A stretch of DNA of 64,000 nt, from the NCBI GenBank assembly GCA_020091685.1, contig CM034592.1, positions 37,540,705 through 37,604,704 on the forward strand, read 5' to 3'. The notes under the pieces were generated by a model, which ran no database searches, had not been told where the DNA came from, and saw only the letters and a list, made by a program, of their open reading frames with translations. Shown piece by piece: positions 1 through 13,045 of the stretch. Positions within the stretch are counted from its first letter, which is position 1. The number at the start of each line of letters is the position of its first letter. The stretch comes from Lutjanus erythropterus (taxonomy: Eukaryota; Chordata; Actinopteri; Lutjaniformes; Lutjanidae). Made by a program: the position numbers and the translations under genes.

Positions 1-3000
1 TTCACGCGAACATGACGATGTATGCACACGCATGGTTGCAGCTATTTGTGCTTGTTTTATTGTTTATTCAATATTTTTGTTTTTATAAGCACCATTTACT
101 ACAAGCTTTGTAACATTGCCGGCTTATCATCACCAGCACAGCAGATTGCAGCAAGTTGGTGCACCATAGTGCTGAAGCTGTTGATCCTCTATGGTGACCA
201 TGGGTTTGATCCTGGCCTCCACGCCTTCTCTTCACCTCTGTTCTGTCATATTTTCAGCTGCAACAATGCAGCAAGTCAGGAGACGTTCACTAGTCCAGAC
301 TTTGCTTTGACAACAGGCGAGCATAACTTCAAACTGTTTATTATCAGAATAAACAGAAAATGATTATTAGAATCGAGCGTTGGTGGATTGAGAAACCAAT
401 AATTACAGTGAGTATCCGCCAATCTGCCTGACTTTTTTCAAGTGAGGTTTTTTTTTTTGTATGCTGTTTAAGTGTCATAGTAGAAACTTGTTTATCTTAC
501 TGATAATAAACCCCAAAAACATTTTTAATGACAGAAATGCTGAATGAGAGACCGAATGTAGCTACAGAAGAACTGTAGTGGAACAGAGTTGGGTGACGTC
601 AGGACTCCCTACTGAATTTTAATACAGTGCAGCAGGTCTTCTTTTTATTATGTCCAGCCTGGTGACAGTCAGTCACTATATATATCTGTAATGAGACATG
701 AGAACTGATCTAGATATTTCATGGTAAACTTTGTTTGGAAGACACCGTTTGTCATTGAGAGTTCAAATATTGCGGCAGTGGGTTTCATTTCACAGTCTAA
801 AGCGTATGTGTGCACCTCTTTCATCGTTCTACTATTGTGGATGACTGAATTAAGCCTTCATCTTCAGTTTATGTTCAATGTTCTGTAGATGCCTCATAAA
901 TCATTCATGACCAGACACAGTATGTAGTATTTTTCTCATCAAGGTTTTTTGTTTGTCTTGTCGTCTCAGAGATAATTTCTTCACGAAAAAACTGATCATT
1001 CAGAGCAAACACAGAAAACACATGAAAACCCTCCACGTCCCTGAGAGCTGAAATCTCAGTCTGGCTGCTTTTTGAGATGCTTTTCAGCATTATATCATGG
1101 CAGAGACGAGTGATCACGTCCACTTTTCCAGCTTTCGGAATTACAAAATCTTTATCTTTTCACAACATCTGGTATGCCCTAACACTAATGCTCGAACTTA
1201 TCATCCCAGCAGTTCGCTATCACTTTAACACTTTCATCCGGATTTACTGGAAGTTTGTGGATGTTGGCAGATGAGCATACAGGCAGGCTTTTAGACCGCT
1301 GCTCGACTGTCATCCTATATCCTCTGTCTGGAAAATCCAGCTGTCACGTGACCGTTAGTGTCATGTGATGCTGAGGTTATCAGGTCACATCAGGATTTTA
1401 TGATGTTAGGACACAGCAGGAAGTATATGAAATTTATAGAAAGAAAGAAAGAAAGAATTAGAGGGATTTATTTCAAATAGTTATGTCTCCAGTAAGGCTG
1501 AACAATTAATTGAAATTCTATGGCCTCTTGCAATTTTCAAATTGCCACAGGCGTAATATTTGTTAAAGGCAAAATTTGTGTCAAAATACGTTTTAAATTA
1601 AATGTTTTTCTGTTGCAGAGATGATCCTCACATCATATTCTACAGACATTCTTCATTTTAATGTTTTTCAGTAAAAATGAGAATAATGATCTAAAGGATA
1701 TCATTCCTTCTAATATCAACAATCATGGTAAAATTGGAAATATAAGTCAATAATAATATCCAGTTCATTATTTCTGTTTTTATTTTTTACTGCACAACAT
1801 TAGAAAAACTAACACGTACTTGACTAAAATTTAAATAATATCTCAATATTTGACATCGAAACCACTGAAACTCCTAAAAGAAAGAAAATTAGACTGAAGT
1901 TAAAATGCGATATGAATCATTTCAAATGTCTTGGTTAATAAAACATCCTCCATGTGTGCGTCGCTTTCAGCTGTGGATGGATTTACACTGAAGACACTTG
2001 AAAAGCCTGGTGCGTCAGTTTCTGCCTGCGTCTGTATGAGAGGTGACATTGTGATGAGACGAGTTGGAAGTGAGTCCATGTGTGAATAAAACGGGTCACT
2101 GTCCGGGTGTGTTGATGACGTGGCACAGCGTGTAGCTGCTTCGTACTCTTATCTGCTTGCCTGTACATTTCTTTTTATTTGTTTACTGCTTACATTATAA
2201 AGTAAAAGTGTGCGTCCTGCTCATAGTTGAGTTATAAAATCCCAGCGTACCACCGTGTCTCTCCTGCCATGCTGTTGCTCCTGCATTGCTCTGTATACAA
2301 TGCTGCAGGGGTCTTTTTGGCTGATGACTCTAGTCATCGACTTTTAGGGGGCAGCCCTGATGTAGTATTGATATTAGACCAAAAATAGTCATCGTTACAG
2401 ATGAGTCCTCCTCCTGCACGCTCTACCCAGGCACCACCTCTCGCCTAAACTAAATGGAGTATTAATGGCCCGGATTCTCCGGACACTTACCAGAGTTCAT
2501 ATGTGGAAATGGCTATTAAAACTGCAAATATGCGACATTTTGGAAATTACTTCTTCAGTTTTAGACCTGCAAGCATAATACTGACTGTCTTCTCCAGCAG
2601 TTACCTGTATCAGTCTTCTCAAAGCCACATGCTGTACAGCAGAGATTCCCAACCAGGGGCTGTTGCCGAGGGGTTTGGAAACAAGCGGCATCAGTTTGGA
2701 AACAACAGACGAGACTTTTTTGGTCTTGAGAAACTGCAGCATTTATTAACTGATACATTGTAGCCTCTATTGTACATTTTCTGTCAGACAGACAACTGCT
2801 AACCTTTTCCTCTGCTCTGCACACACATTATACACTGCCCTATTCCTTAAAAGAGCTACGCTTACAACACTATGCTTAAATAAAGTCCAGTAAAACATCA
2901 TTATCTGGGCAGTTGTGGTAAACCACTATCCTGCAGAAACTTTTTCAATGCAGTCAGAAAAAATCCATACCGTCACAGCCCTGGTCTAAACATCGACAAT

Positions 3001-6000
3001 TCCATTATCAGCAGGGGCAAGAGCACTTGGCCTTCCATGCGGTCATTTTTTGAGGGCACAAAGGCCAAATGCAGGGCAGCAAGGCCATCAATTTAAACAA
3101 TTTTAAGTCTGTGGAGAACTGAGGATGATTTTATTTGAAATAGGCCTAAATAAATTAAAAAAAAATGTAATAAAATAATTTATTATTACTTACTAACGAC
3201 CAACTTCTGAGTCAGAAGTTCATACACGCCTATCCCTGGACTGATCGAAGTCACTGGACTTGTTTGAAGAGGGGGACGGGGTGTCAGGGGGACTAACATT
3301 ACATTTGTTGATATTAATGTTACAAACAGCAGGCTGTAATACTCTTTAGGCTCATAACACTTCTTAGGCCACTGGGTCAACACTAAGTCAAAACAGCAAT
3401 ATACAAGCGATATTTAACATTATACGTTTAGCTTCTTGTCTTATTTGTTTGCCAATTTATCAAACTGTAGTCAGTCAAACACACTGCTGATTATTTGCGC
3501 AGTGTTTCACTTGATGATGCCCAATAAGAATTCACTGCATTGACAGGAACAAGGCAGAGGAGAAAATGGCAAAATCATCTGGGGCTGTGAGGGTGGAGCA
3601 TCAAGGCCACTGTGGCCGCAGGACATATAATTTTTTTAGGGGCAAAAGGCTAAACTGAGGGGGCATGACAGCCATGGCCTCCATGAAATTCCTGCCTTGG
3701 CTGTATGACAACGATATCCACTTTTATATAATATAAAAAATCCAATCAAGTGAGCACATTTGAAACATGACAGCTGGTGTACTTGAGCTCATCTGATAGG
3801 ACTGTGAAGGAACATCAGATAAAAAAGAAAACTGCTGTACAGTAAACTCACACGCAGGTTAGAGAGGAAAGACAGATAGACGGAGGTGGATGGGTGGGAT
3901 TTCAAGCAATGATTTTACATTTCACAGAGTGGCACTTTGAGAGATTGCCCTGGAAAAACCCTGCAGCAGTTTCCCCCCCTTCTGTAAGGTTTAAAGTCTT
4001 AGCCTTCATCGCGTAGACAGACGAGTGACATTCAGTGAGGTTATTGTGTGTTTGGATACTGAGCGTTTCTATTCTTAGAAATGATCAAACTAAAGGCACA
4101 CAGTGAGGGAAAAGATTAACTGCTGTGAAGATTTTTTTTTTATTTTTTCATGTCAGTAATGGTTCCCAAATGATGTTGTGGTGTGGACTCCGACACACAC
4201 AAACACATACATCCACACACACGCACACACCGATTCCCTCTTTTCTCTCCTCACTCTTCATCATCATGCTAACCCTGCGTGTTTCACTCGGCAGGAGACA
4301 GAGAGGCTCATTGTTATTCCACAAGGGTCGGCTGATCTCAGCCAAATCTGTCTGTGCCTCGCTCCTCATTCCACATCATTCCTGTATTGTTTGGCTCCCA
4401 GGAATCAGAAAATCTCTCATCTCTGGGATCTACTGGAAATGTGGGAAATCTGTGAGTGAAGCCCTCTCCCCGGGGGATTCCTCACCCGAGCTGCGGGAAA
4501 AGTCTGAAGGGGAAAGCTGAGCAAAGATGGAGATGGAGACAGAAAGAGGAAGGCTTTACTCTGCTCCGAGCTCCTGAGGGCTACAAAGCCAAAGCTGTTC
4601 TAATATTGAGAGAAAACGCCCGGCCAAGCTGGGTTTGGTTTTCTGCTCGGTTATTATGTGTCACTGGAGGCGCACTGAAAACAGTGGCTGGCGATCTCCT
4701 TGAAGGAAGCATGTGTCTCTCCTTGAACGACCAGAGCTCATCAATAAGTGATGTCCTGTCTCTTCCAGTCTATCACACAGAAAGAAGAGCTGCCTTGATT
4801 TGTTTCAGAAGACAGTGCCCAACACAATACTGTCTCTATTCTCCCTCGCTCTTCACATGACACCCCTTGTTTTCTTAAACTTGAAGCGTTTATAGGTTTT
4901 CTGACTGTTTCTCAAGCTTCCACAAAAGAGTTTTGCAGAAATAACTGACACAACTGCAATTGTCCCAGTGCCCTTTTTGCCTCTCCGTCCTCTGACTCTG
5001 GCTCAATACATTCCAGCAGACAGAAGACAACTGAGAGCAGTGATAGGGGGCTTTTTTTTTTTTGGCCGCACTGACACCTAATCCCATTTCACAGTGCCAT
5101 GCAGCTGCGCCAAAATAATCACTTGATGGGAGTTGAAAGTGATTACCACTGTTCACTCTTATCTCCAATGAGTGCAGAGAATATCGTCCAACAACAACAA
5201 CAACTGCTCGCTTCTGTGATGCCGGGCCAAGTGAGGAGCAGACGAGGGGGGATAGAGGCACATAGAAAAAAAAAAAAAAAAAAAGCAGCAGCTAATGGTG
5301 TTCAATGGGATATGTGTGTGTCATGTACAAAAGATGCATGCACTGTAAGTCGATTCGCATGGGTAAGTAATTAGAACAGTGGTCCATCCCCTTAAACACA
5401 GCCTGCATATTTAACAATCCTCTCTACTGTAGGCATGCAGCTTGTGAGTGTTTGGGAGTTGCCACATTGGATTTTGGGGATAAGTCATAATCATCTGGTA
5501 GGATTCCAAACAAATGACATTAATTTATCATTTAACATAAATTAATGTTGTTAGTTTGAAACTGTTTTACTGCTAATTCCCAAAGTGTGCACAATAATCA
5601 GGCCAACAGCAATGTGTTTTTGCATTATGCTGATAAACTGGATCCAATTAAAATCATCAGAAAATAGGAATTACTTATGAACTTTACCTAAATACACATG
5701 TAAATACTGTAGTTTATGTTTGTTTTGATGGTTTTCATTGGCTCAAAGGGAAAAACATTCCTAAACTGTTCCTTTTCATGTCAAGTTTCAGACTTTTTAC
5801 CACAAGTTTCATGATACACAGACACCATCTCAAGACAATTAGACCACTGACTCCCAATTTGAGAGGATTTTGTCTTAATGAATCTCCTCTGATTATTTAT
5901 TTAAAGTATTTTCAGGTTTGGAGATAATTAAGTCTTCATAGTCAGTTAATGATCAAACTAGGATAACTATAAATTTCAATCAACCAAAATGGCCAACTTT

Positions 6001-7917
6001 AAAACATTTAAACATTCAGTCGAACTTCATTTTATAGTTCCCTAATGAGACGTAACAAGTCACACTTAATATCAAAATAGATGAAAACTAGAAATAATAT
6101 TTATTAGACAGCATTAGACCCTTATTATACTTTATTAGAGGGTAACCTGGGGCACATTACAGCAGAACTGTACTTTAAACTGTATTGTTTCCCACTGTTG
6201 GACCCTTATTGTACTGTAAACCAAAGTGATATCACATATCTGCTTCTTCTCCATTTACAAATAACATGTGAACCAGATCTACCAAGTAAAGGCCAAACAT
6301 ATAGAGGTAGAGGAATATTTTGACTGTAGGCGACTGCACAGATTTACTGTTATACTGCAGGCAGATAAAGTGATTTGAAGACGGCATCATTCTTGTCAAA
6401 TCTGCCAGTTATATGGGACCAGACTGAAGGTGTGTGTCAAGTAGCAGATATGTGATTTCACTTTACATTATAGTACATCTCTGCTATGTGTGCCTGATTA
6501 CCTCTAATAAAATCTAATAAGGGTCTAATAACATTTTATATTTAGTTTTTGTCTAATTTGATACAAAGTACAGCTTGTGATGTCTTATTAGGGACTCATT
6601 AGATGTTTCACGTCTAATTAGGATGTAGTTGTGTTTGATTATTGTCTCATAAAGAACATGTCATTTCTAGTTTTTGTCTAATTTTATACAAAGTACAGCA
6701 TGTTACATCTTATTAGTGTACCGTCAAATAACTCTCTAGACCCTATTGCGCTCCAAAGCGCCTGTTCTGTATTTTACTGTAGCGCCCGATTTTTCTGTGG
6801 TTAAATAGTGGGACCTCTGGCTCTCACGGCACTGTTGTCTTGGGGGAAGTGGAGTCTGGGACAACTGACCATGTCGTGACTTTTCCACACATCAGTTCAG
6901 CAGTTTTCTCCTATAAAGTGCCAAATCATTATCTACAACACACTCCAGGAAAATGACAGACATTGAGTTTCTTTGTTTGAAATCACATCACATAATCTGT
7001 CTCAGTAAACAGCGAGGCCAACGTGGCCGTCGCTGCCCAAGATGGAGGTTATTTTACTGGGTGAGGTGTGACAAAGGGTCAGGAGGGACGACTCACCGGG
7101 TCACGACTTTTCCACATATAAATTCACTGATTTTTTTTTTTTTTCATACAAGTTGCTAAAACACTACCCACTGCCACATTACTGTTGTTTGTTCTTATAG
7201 CAGAGCTATGGGGTGAAATATGGGACATTTCTCTTTTATTTTGACATCCCAGCATTATCCAGTGAAGGATCGGTTGTTGTCAGACTCTGAATGGTGGCCC
7301 AGAAAGCAAACAGAGAGAAGTGTTCTGGATTATATTTGTTATAAAATTGACTTGAAGTTATTTTCTTTTCTTTTAGGCAGACTGAGATGTTTTCTACTAC
7401 AGCTAGTGGTTGTTTTTTTCCTGGCGTTTTTAGAAATATATTGACTCAAACTTGGTCTAAAAAGCTACAAATGCCACATATTTGGTACCAATTAAAGAGG
7501 AAATTGTGTTTTTTACATGAAAACAACTTGTGCCTGTCAATTACTTTCTCTTTTTGAGATAGAGGTATTTGTTCGGGTTGGAAAATTCACATTAAAGTGA
7601 GGATTCTCAATAATCTACTGCAGCTTCCTAGAATTCTGATGGGGACTAAACGGAATAATTTTGACCAAATATTCTATTCCTCCTTTTGCTGGTGACCCCC
7701 TACATCCCACTCAAGGATCACTGTTGGTCCCCAGACCCCCAGTTTGAAAACCCCTACACTGTCTCACTCAAGGACGTGTCAGCACGGCGAACGTTCGCTG
7801 TCATGGGGGCTTGAACTCGTGGGCCTCCAGCTGAAGGACGGTCTCGCTGCTCGCTACATCACCCCGCCACTTGGCGTTTCTCCTGACAGCAGCAGCAGAA
7901 TGAGGGCGTTTCCTCAC
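1..7917 (-). other. plxna2 intron after the third coding exon (open at the left edge)
   Basis: No exon was recognised in this stretch on either strand. It holds a GAAA microsatellite near 1436, a CACTTTA-family fold-back element at 6024-6730, and a loosely duplicated segment near 6860 and 7090 (shared ACGACTTTTCCACA-like cores). Fragments near 2640 and 7690 resemble the 'tagged' ends of common fish repeats. Short open frames here lack coding character. Confidence 0.6.
6024..6730. mobile_element. Fold-back element, CACTTTA family (copy 1)
   Basis: The left arm carries ACTTCATTTTATAG, AATGAGACGTAAC and GACCCTTATTATACTTTATT; the right arm carries the inverse motifs AATCTAATAAGGGTCTAATA, TTGATACAAAGTACAGC and TCTTATTAGTGTACCGTC. 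The centre (about 6220-6460) matches the centre of the copy at 61871 in the opposite orientation. Outer boundaries are approximate. Confidence 0.7.
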
Positions 7918-8052
7918 CTGATTGTCAGACATGACATAGAGAGAGTTCCTGTCCAGGGAGAAGACCATGTCCCGGAGGATGGGGCTGCTATCCTTCATCA
8001 CGGTCACTGTCTCGTACAGCACGCCTCCCTCCAGAGGACCGTCCACTCTGAT
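7918..8052 (-). CDS. plxna2: Plexin-A2, third coding exon (end of sema domain)
   Basis: These 45 codons read [11 protein letters not shown]..., [14 protein letters not shown] and LYVMSDNQ. They correspond to the last propeller strands of the class A plexin sema domain, just before the cysteine-rich PSI domain. The acceptor is TCTGCAG directly before ATC (8053-8054), and the donor after CAG is GTGAGG at 7917, phase 0. The join from the previous exon gives LKK|IRVDG, the order expected for the family, and 45 codons is the family length as I recall it. The next exon should begin VTRVPVESC-like and encode CGWC motifs; no such segment was found in 1-7917 on the minus strand, so that intron probably continues past the window edge. 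Confidence 0.93.
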
Positions 8053-11000
8053 CTGCAGAGACACAGACAAATACAGAGACAAAGAGACAGTGAACGCCTC
8101 GCTGCAGGACACACTGATTAAATTGTTGCTGTACATTTGTAGAGTAACATGTGTTGTTTACTCTGTACCCATTTATATGTTTAATGTGTTTTAGTTTGCA
8201 TCTGTATGCAAGCTCTCACTGTCACTCAATAACACCGGTGTTATGAGAAAATATTCTTTAAATGTCAGCTTTATAGGTTTTTTTTTTTTTTGTATGAAAT
8301 GGTTATACAGCTTAAATCACTGCTTTTTGGCTTGGGGGAGTTGGAGCAATGTCTAACATCTCTGGTAATTTCTGCACACTGTGGGGCAAAATCCATTAAA
8401 AGTGTATTTACATTAGTTAAACCATCAACCAGTCATCAACTAATCAACCAGACTCATCAGCTGTACAAAATGTCCAGCTGATGAGCTGGACATCATCAGC
8501 TCTTCATCATCTCAGTTTGAGGTGTCACTTTTATAGTGGTGGTCTGTTAGGAAACTGCTTTTTGGACCATGAGTGGCCACTGGGCCAAACTGGAACCAAG
8601 TCTGAGCAGCAAATCTGTATCCAGGTTTCAACATTTCCAAAATTGCCATGTGTACATGTTGTATCTTGCAGGCTTACCAGAAATGGTTATCAACTAGATT
8701 TTGTCACAGTGAACAGCTGTTTCTTCTCTGTGTAAGCATAGGCTCCATTAGCTCCAGTTTAAAGGTTAATAGCATACACTACAATATTTTATCTTTTATT
8801 TCTACATATTTATATACACACATGCAGTTTGTAAATAAGGCAGTTTTGGAGTCAATGGAAACATCCGTGAAGGCTAGGCTAAAATAAACTGTTCCTGCTT
8901 CCATTATTTGTGCTGAGCTAACATTTGACTAAAGACATAAAGCTATCTTTGAAGGATACAAGGTGATTTCATTTATTTTATCATTTGCAGCAAGGTTGTA
9001 AAAAAGACATTTTGTTATACTTCACACTTTGTTTGATTGATCGTAATTGAATGTAGAGATAAATTGAAATATAGAACAAACTCATTTACAAGGTGGAGTG
9101 GTGGGGATGAATTGAGCAGACTCACAGCCTGCGGGAAGAAACAGAGATTAGGGAGATTAAATTAATGTTGATCTTCTTGTCTAACTCTTGGGACAGCAAA
9201 TAAAGTTACATGGTGGCTTTCACTTGACAACTGCAAGGATTTACTAATGTGTTAGCTTTAATTATGTCTCTGTATTAGTATTAGCTCTGATGTGTGACTA
9301 CACTTTACCCAAAAAGTAGTTAAGCATTATTTTCCCCCCTTTTTGCACCACCACCACCCTCCTGGCTCATGGTAGTGAGCAGCAGCTCTGAATATCTCTT
9401 CATTATTCATTCATGCCACTGAGAAAAGGTGAATCTTTAGAGGAGGACTGAGGAAAGAAAGATGGATCTGCTGCTGCTCGATCAGTAGTCCGATTGGCTG
9501 GTGCGACTCTGACCTAAATCCACCCCTGAGGTTAAACCCATGACGCAGCCGAGTTTTGAAACGTGTTCAGTGAGCGCAGCCTTAATTTGACTTTGGAATG
9601 ACTTTCCGGCGGTGATCTTTTGGGGCTCATTAAATGCAGGCATGGAGAACAGATGCCCAGTGGTGAAGTGTTTTCGATTCTCTTCTCCCAACTCTGCCTA
9701 CAAACAAGATGTGCTGTGTTTCAGTGAAGCAAACAAATAAGCAGGTCTGTCTTCGTAATAAGTGGCTTACTGATGTCTTAACTGTTTATCGGCAGCCTTG
9801 TGAGGGTGTGAAACTGTTTGTAAAGATGTAAAGTGGTGAGTAAGTAGAAAAACCCTTTATTATCGCTGATAAACTACCTGTTAGGGGTACTCACTAAATA
9901 ATTAAAGTCTTTTAAGTTTTCATTTACTCACCCTTAAGACAAACCTCCCTATTTGTAGCATATTACATAACCATTTCCCACAATCTAGACAGTGCTGCTT
10001 CAATTTTTCACCTCACAAAAATACTTTTATTTGCACTCATGAAAACCACCTTTCAGTGTTGGTGTGGGAATGACATGAATTGCATCATATAGTAATGATA
10101 ACCTGACACCTGAAATATAAGTCAGAAATGTGAAATGATAGAAAAAGGCTGAATATCATGATATCTAGAGGGGAAAAAATGCTAATTAGCCGTGGAAACC
10201 CAGGTTGAAGCCCTATTTAAATTCCAGAGAGATTGGATCATTAACCATGTGATGCAATTACAGTAAAGCTGAATTAATTTCTCAATCATAATAATTGAAA
10301 TAAATGCAAGATAATGAGGAATTGGAGCAGAGAATTGTGTAAGTGTTGCGAAACGTCTGCAGTGCGATTATGCCAGTCTTCCCTGCATGCATCCTGACGC
10401 GTGGACTTAGGCGACCTCACCACCCAAATCAAATTTGACTGCAGAAGATTTTGAATCTGTGCCAGGTCTCGCTCGCGCACATGGTGGCGGAGCCTCGGCA
10501 GTCTCTCAATGGGGACAGTCAATCAATACAAACTGATTACATGATTGGATCCCCTGGGCACCAAAACTTCATCAATCAATCACGCCTCCACCTTCCAGGC
10601 AGCTGTGCCTCTCCAGCCGTCAGCTCCACCAGCCAAGAATTGTAGAAGGCAGGGAGGAAATAAGTGCAAACGTGTGTGTGTGTTTATGTGGGTGGGAGTG
10701 CACATACTGGGGGGTACTCGGAGTGTGGGACGTCGTCTTCCACATGCAAAAACACAAAAGTAATGGGCACAATGGTGACACGGGATTGTCTGTTGATTCC
10801 AGATCATAAGAGGACACAGTTTGTCTGTCACAGGTCATTACCTCAATGCTGCACACAATCCGATCCTTTAAATAGTTATTTCATGGACAGATTTATCTCA
10901 GAGCTAAGCTTCTTTCTCTCCTGCGCTCATTGTCTGGTTTCTTTCTCTTTCCCTGTCTTCTCCTGCTCCTACTCTTCCTCCCCCTCTTCCTTATCCAATT

Positions 11001-12967
11001 CCTCTCTCCCGTACCACAATCCCACACAGTAATGGAGCCAGTTTACATTATATTTTCCCACACTCGTCATTTCATAAATAGCACAGATAGAAACCAGAGC
11101 ATGTAAGCATTTAAAAAAACATCCAAACAATCATCCAGAGGACAGATACTGAGCCCTGTGTGTTTTAGCTGGGTATGATGAGGCTGAGTGAGGAGCCGGG
11201 GGTTCAGGGATGAGCTCAGAGAAACACTGACCCATCATGACTGATCTCCGGTGTTTGATTTCAGCGGCTTTAAAAGTGGCTTTATCATTTAAAACAGGGC
11301 TGACCAAGCAGGAGCCCTCTGGGAGAACAACAGGTCCTCAATCTCTCCTTAAGCCCCACAGCTCCATAATGAGAGTAAGGCGGGTTTAATTGGTTTTATA
11401 ATGAGCCTGCTTGTAGCAAATGACACACAAAGTTGCACACACGCACATACTCACCTCACACAGACATGCAAACAAAGACAAAGAAATAAACTGGCATACA
11501 AACACTTACACACAGCGCACTCACTTTTTTGTTCTCATTAGATTTGTAGTTGGTAAATTGTGTGCATGATGACTTGTTTGATCAGTACACTATCATGGAT
11601 TGTTATGGCATATCAGGAACACACATCCAGTTTGCAGCGATCCATATTGTGCAATATTAGACCCCGTTTTCACACGTAATTTTAAATGTCAAGAGAAAAT
11701 ACTGACTAAATTTAAAGCAGCAGTATGTTACTATTCTACAATGAAAATAACAGCTTCAGAATCATTTTGATGCCACACTGGCATGTAATAAGGTGAATGA
11801 CGCCTGTGTCATTCCCACCCAGCTCCCCTGCGCTTGTTCTCACACTATGTAACTTTGATGGCTGGGTCACAACGAGTGCGTAATGCTTCGAGTCACACAG
11901 AACTATGTCACTGATTTTGATGAAATTGGATCATATTGTCAAAATGTTTTTCCTCCCATGTCCTCTGGCTACTCTGCGTCATCTGTCTGTGATTCACAGC
12001 TGTCTGATGACAGTCAAGTACACTTCTGCTAAATGTAGCTGCTGTTAGCTAGTCAGCTTGCCATATTGCCCGGCTGAGGTACAAAGTAACTGTCCTCAGC
12101 AGCCTTTTCTTTTTTTTTTTGGGGGGGGGGGGGTCACATGTGGAAAATAAGATGCATCTCACAAGAGACAGAGAGAGAGAGATGCTGTGTGCACATTTAT
12201 GCACGAGGCACAGCAGCAACTTCATTTATTTAAATTTGTTTCATCTAGAGAGTTTAAAACAACAGTGTTTAGTTTTGCTTCTTAAATATCTCATGATATT
12301 GCTGCAGTGACATTACTGCACGCATGGAAATTAAACTGAAAGCAGCCTCTAATCATTAAAGAAAACACTCATAGATGCTCATACGTAATCATGACAAAAG
12401 CACGTGTACGGCATCCATATTTACGACCGTGGCGTATACATGAAATGTAGACTGAAACTGATGGTGGCAAATCACAAACCTAATGTTGCTTAAAACAATT
12501 TTGTGGCATGTAGAAGAAACTAGAGCAGCAACAAAACTCGCACATCGAGAGCAGCATCGAGAGTCGGTTTTTGGTTTGTTGGTTCTGGGCTGCTGTAAAA
12601 ACATGGCAGTGCAACAAGTCGGCCTCATGGAAGAGAACCTCTGTAGATATAAGTGGCTCATTCTATGCCAATGAAAGCACAATTCTTATTTTCAGGTTGT
12701 TATCACTAATGGAATTATAGTTATGATTATTATATTCCATTTCTGCCATATTATGCCAGTAACCCTCCCTTAAATATTACACACTGAACCTTTAATGTAC
12801 TTTTATTCAAAATTAAGCCAAAACATGTTATTATTACTAGTATTTGGTGGCGTGTGTTTGTGACAATTTTGTTTTTTCACGCATCTTTTTGTCTTATTTT
12901 TGGGCTGATATTGAACATTATTGTCTCATTGATACTGTGTGCTTTTAATTGATGTATTTTTATTGAT

Positions 12968-13045
12968 ATTTTGTGCGTGGACCCCAGGAGGACTGGCAGC
13001 CAGCTGGTGGAAGCTGATGGGGATCCAAGTAAACTAATTAATCAA
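12968..13045 (+). repeat. Possible 3' fragment of a fish retroelement
   Basis: GTGGACCCCAGGAGGACTGG and GAAGCTGATGGGGATCCAAG resemble a conserved block (GACCCCAGGA ... GCTAATGGGGATCC) seen repeatedly in fish genomes. The assignment rests on memory of that motif and the element class is uncertain. Confidence 0.35.

Noticed and set aside
7801-8136. Open frame of 111 residues spanning the third coding exon on both sides
   Set aside because: Only 7918-8052 has plexin similarity, and consensus splice sites bracket exactly that part.
10286-10522. 78-residue minus-strand frame in mixed-composition sequence
   Set aside because: No family resemblance, no flanking consensus splice pair that would make an exon, and it ends in low-complexity leucine-rich sequence.
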